From JAJPKK01 sp963807015 (GTDB taxonomy: Bacteria > Pseudomonadota > Alphaproteobacteria > Rhizobiales > Xanthobacteraceae), in NCBI GenBank assembly GCA_963807015.1, contig CAWEAS010000013.1, positions 310,001 to 374,000 of the forward strand: DNA of 64,000 bases, written 5' to 3'. Every line of letters starts with the position of its first letter. Positions within the stretch are counted from its first letter, which is position 1. Positions 63,119 to 64,000 of this stretch are shown piece by piece. Below the pieces are notes generated by a model. It had not been told where the DNA came from. It searched no databases and saw only the letters and a program-made list of their open reading frames with translations. Position numbers and translations under genes: made by a program.

Positions 63119-63820
63119 ATGAAGAAGGTCTATCCCGACGCGGCGGCAGCGCTTGCGGGCATCCTCAAGGACGGCATGCTGATCATGGCGGGCGGTTTCG
63201 GACTGTGCGGCATACCCGAGACGCTCATCCTTGCCATTCGGGACTCGGGCGTAAAAGACCTGACTGTCGTCTCCAACAATGCTGGCATCGATGGCGTTGG
63301 CCTCGGTGTTCTTCTCGAGACCAAGCAAGTCCGCAAAATGATCTCGTCCTACGTGGGTGAGAACAAGCTGTTTGCCCAGCAATATCTCGCGGGCGAACTC
63401 GAAATCGAATTCAATCCCCAGGGCACGCTTGCCGAACGTATCCGCGCCGGAGGCGCCGGCGTTCCGGCGTTTTTCACGCGGACGGGCGCTGGCACTGACA
63501 TCGCGCGCGGGAAGGAAGAGCGCGTATTCAACGGCGACGCCTACATCATGGAAACGGGCCTCGTCGCCGACCTTTCGATCGTTCATGCCTTTAAGGGCGA
63601 TACCGAGGGCAACCTCGTCTACCGAAAGACCGCGCGCAACTTCAATCCGCCGATGGCGACCGCGGGCAAGATCACCGTGGCCGAGGTTGAACATCTGGTC
63701 GAACCCGGCGAGATCGACCCCGATCATATCATCACCCCCGGCATCTACGTGCAGCGCATCGTGCCCGTGCCAAATGCGACCAAGCACATCGAGCAGCGCA
63801 CCGTCCGCAAGCGGGCCTGA
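63119..63820 (+). CDS. scoA: 3-oxoacid CoA-transferase subunit A (succinyl-CoA:3-ketoacid type)
   Basis: 233 aa. GGFGLCGIPETLILAIRDSG, TVVSNNAGIDGVGLGVLLET, SSYVGENKLFAQQYLAGELE, NPQGTLAERIRAGGAGVPAF FTRTG, TARNFNPPMATAGKITVAEV and TPGIYVQRIV are the class I CoA-transferase alpha-subunit blocks, closest to ScoA. It activates acetoacetate with succinyl-CoA. A 3-oxoadipate (PcaI) role is not excluded by sequence. Followed by scoB with a 14-bp gap. Confidence 0.93.
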   Translation: MKKVYPDAAAALAGILKDGMLIMAGGFGLCGIPETLILAIRDSGVKDLTVVSNNAGIDGVGLGVLLETKQVRKMISSYVGENKLFAQQYLAGELEIEFNPQGTLAERIRAGGAGVPAFFTRTGAGTDIARGKEERVFNGDAYIMETGLVADLSIVHAFKGDTEGNLVYRKTARNFNPPMATAGKITVAEVEHLVEPGEIDPDHIITPGIYVQRIVPVPNATKHIEQRTVRKRA

Positions 63821-63834
63821 CGAGGAGACGAACC

Positions 63835-64000
63835 ATGCCGTGGACCCGAGAACAGATGGCCGCCCGCGCCGCCCGGGAATTGCGTGACGGTTTCTACGTC
63901 AATCTCGGCATCGGCATTCCAACACTCGTTGCGAACTACATCCCCGCAGGCATGAATGTGCAGTTGCAGAGCGAGAACGGGATGCTCGGCACCGGGCCAT
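63835..64000 (+). CDS. scoB: 3-oxoacid CoA-transferase subunit B, 5' part only
   Basis: The first 55 codons: MPWTREQMAARAARELRDGF YVNLGIGIPTLVANYIPAGM followed by QSENGMLGTGP. The SENGMLG motif holds the catalytic Glu of class I CoA-transferase beta subunits. GAGGAGA precedes the ATG. The gene continues outside the window; it forms the heteromer with ScoA. Confidence 0.93.
   Translation, partial: MPWTREQMAARAARELRDGFYVNLGIGIPTLVANYIPAGMNVQLQSENGMLGTGP

Overview
The window looks like a chromosomal segment of an alphaproteobacterium of the order Hyphomicrobiales, close to Bradyrhizobium/Afipia/Pseudolabrys-type genomes. The reasons are high GC, protein families typical of that group (paired phasins, an ArsR-methyltransferase fusion upstream of metF-metH, HWE kinase, Omp25-type porin, small Bradyrhizobium-type hypotheticals) and a tRNA-His with A73 and no encoded G-1. 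Species cannot be fixed from the sequence.

Left core (1-17.36 kb). A minus-strand p-hydroxycinnamoyl-CoA hydratase/lyase - CaiB CoA-transferase operon is followed by an L,D-transpeptidase and TrmO. Next comes the methionine operon sahR-like regulator - metF - metH, with stop/start overlaps at both junctions and a perfect 16-bp palindrome in its promoter. A NarK-type transporter is divergent from a PP2C-phosphatase/Ser-Thr-kinase fusion. A PDZ protein, an orphan HlyD-type adaptor, a Pro/Gly-rich exported protein, a membrane coiled-coil protein, a single-domain response regulator and a host-attachment-family protein follow.

Tandem tRNA-His islands (17.37-52.76 kb). An intact tRNA-His lies at 52709-52785 (minus). 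Its 3' 47 bp recurs perfectly at 25257-25303 and with five differences at 17366-17412, as expected for two elements integrated one after another into the same tRNA gene. The inner element (17.4-25.3 kb) carries small hypotheticals, phage remnants, an autotransporter, a frameshifted HEAGH peptidase and a one-polypeptide (type ISP/IIG-like) restriction-modification gene whose C-terminus is out of frame at a G9 tract. The outer element (25.3-52.7 kb) ends with a tyrosine integrase right beside the tRNA. It carries an Omp25-like barrel, serine recombinases, a DNA-ligase pseudogene, an HWE kinase, a chimeric integrase fragment, IS21, IS630 and IS256 elements, a lower-GC cargo block (34.3-37.0 kb) with an overlapping gene pair that includes a metalloprotease-like protein without its zinc motif, and about 10 kb of heavily frameshifted prophage genes (primase/helicase, small terminases, virion proteins).

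Right core (52.8-64 kb). Two phasins precede a large PAS sensor kinase. Then come a SLOG-domain/membrane-protein pair split by a frameshift, a DUF1194 von Willebrand-type protein, a large secreted one-haem beta-propeller-like protein, and the start of a 3-oxoacid CoA-transferase operon (scoA, partial scoB).

The strongest candidates for something new are the putative phase-variable restriction system inside a stacked tRNA-His island, and the 34.4-37.0 kb HEPN-like / degenerate-ImmA cargo module. Several single-base frameshifts, mostly inside the islands, could be real decay or assembly errors; each is marked.
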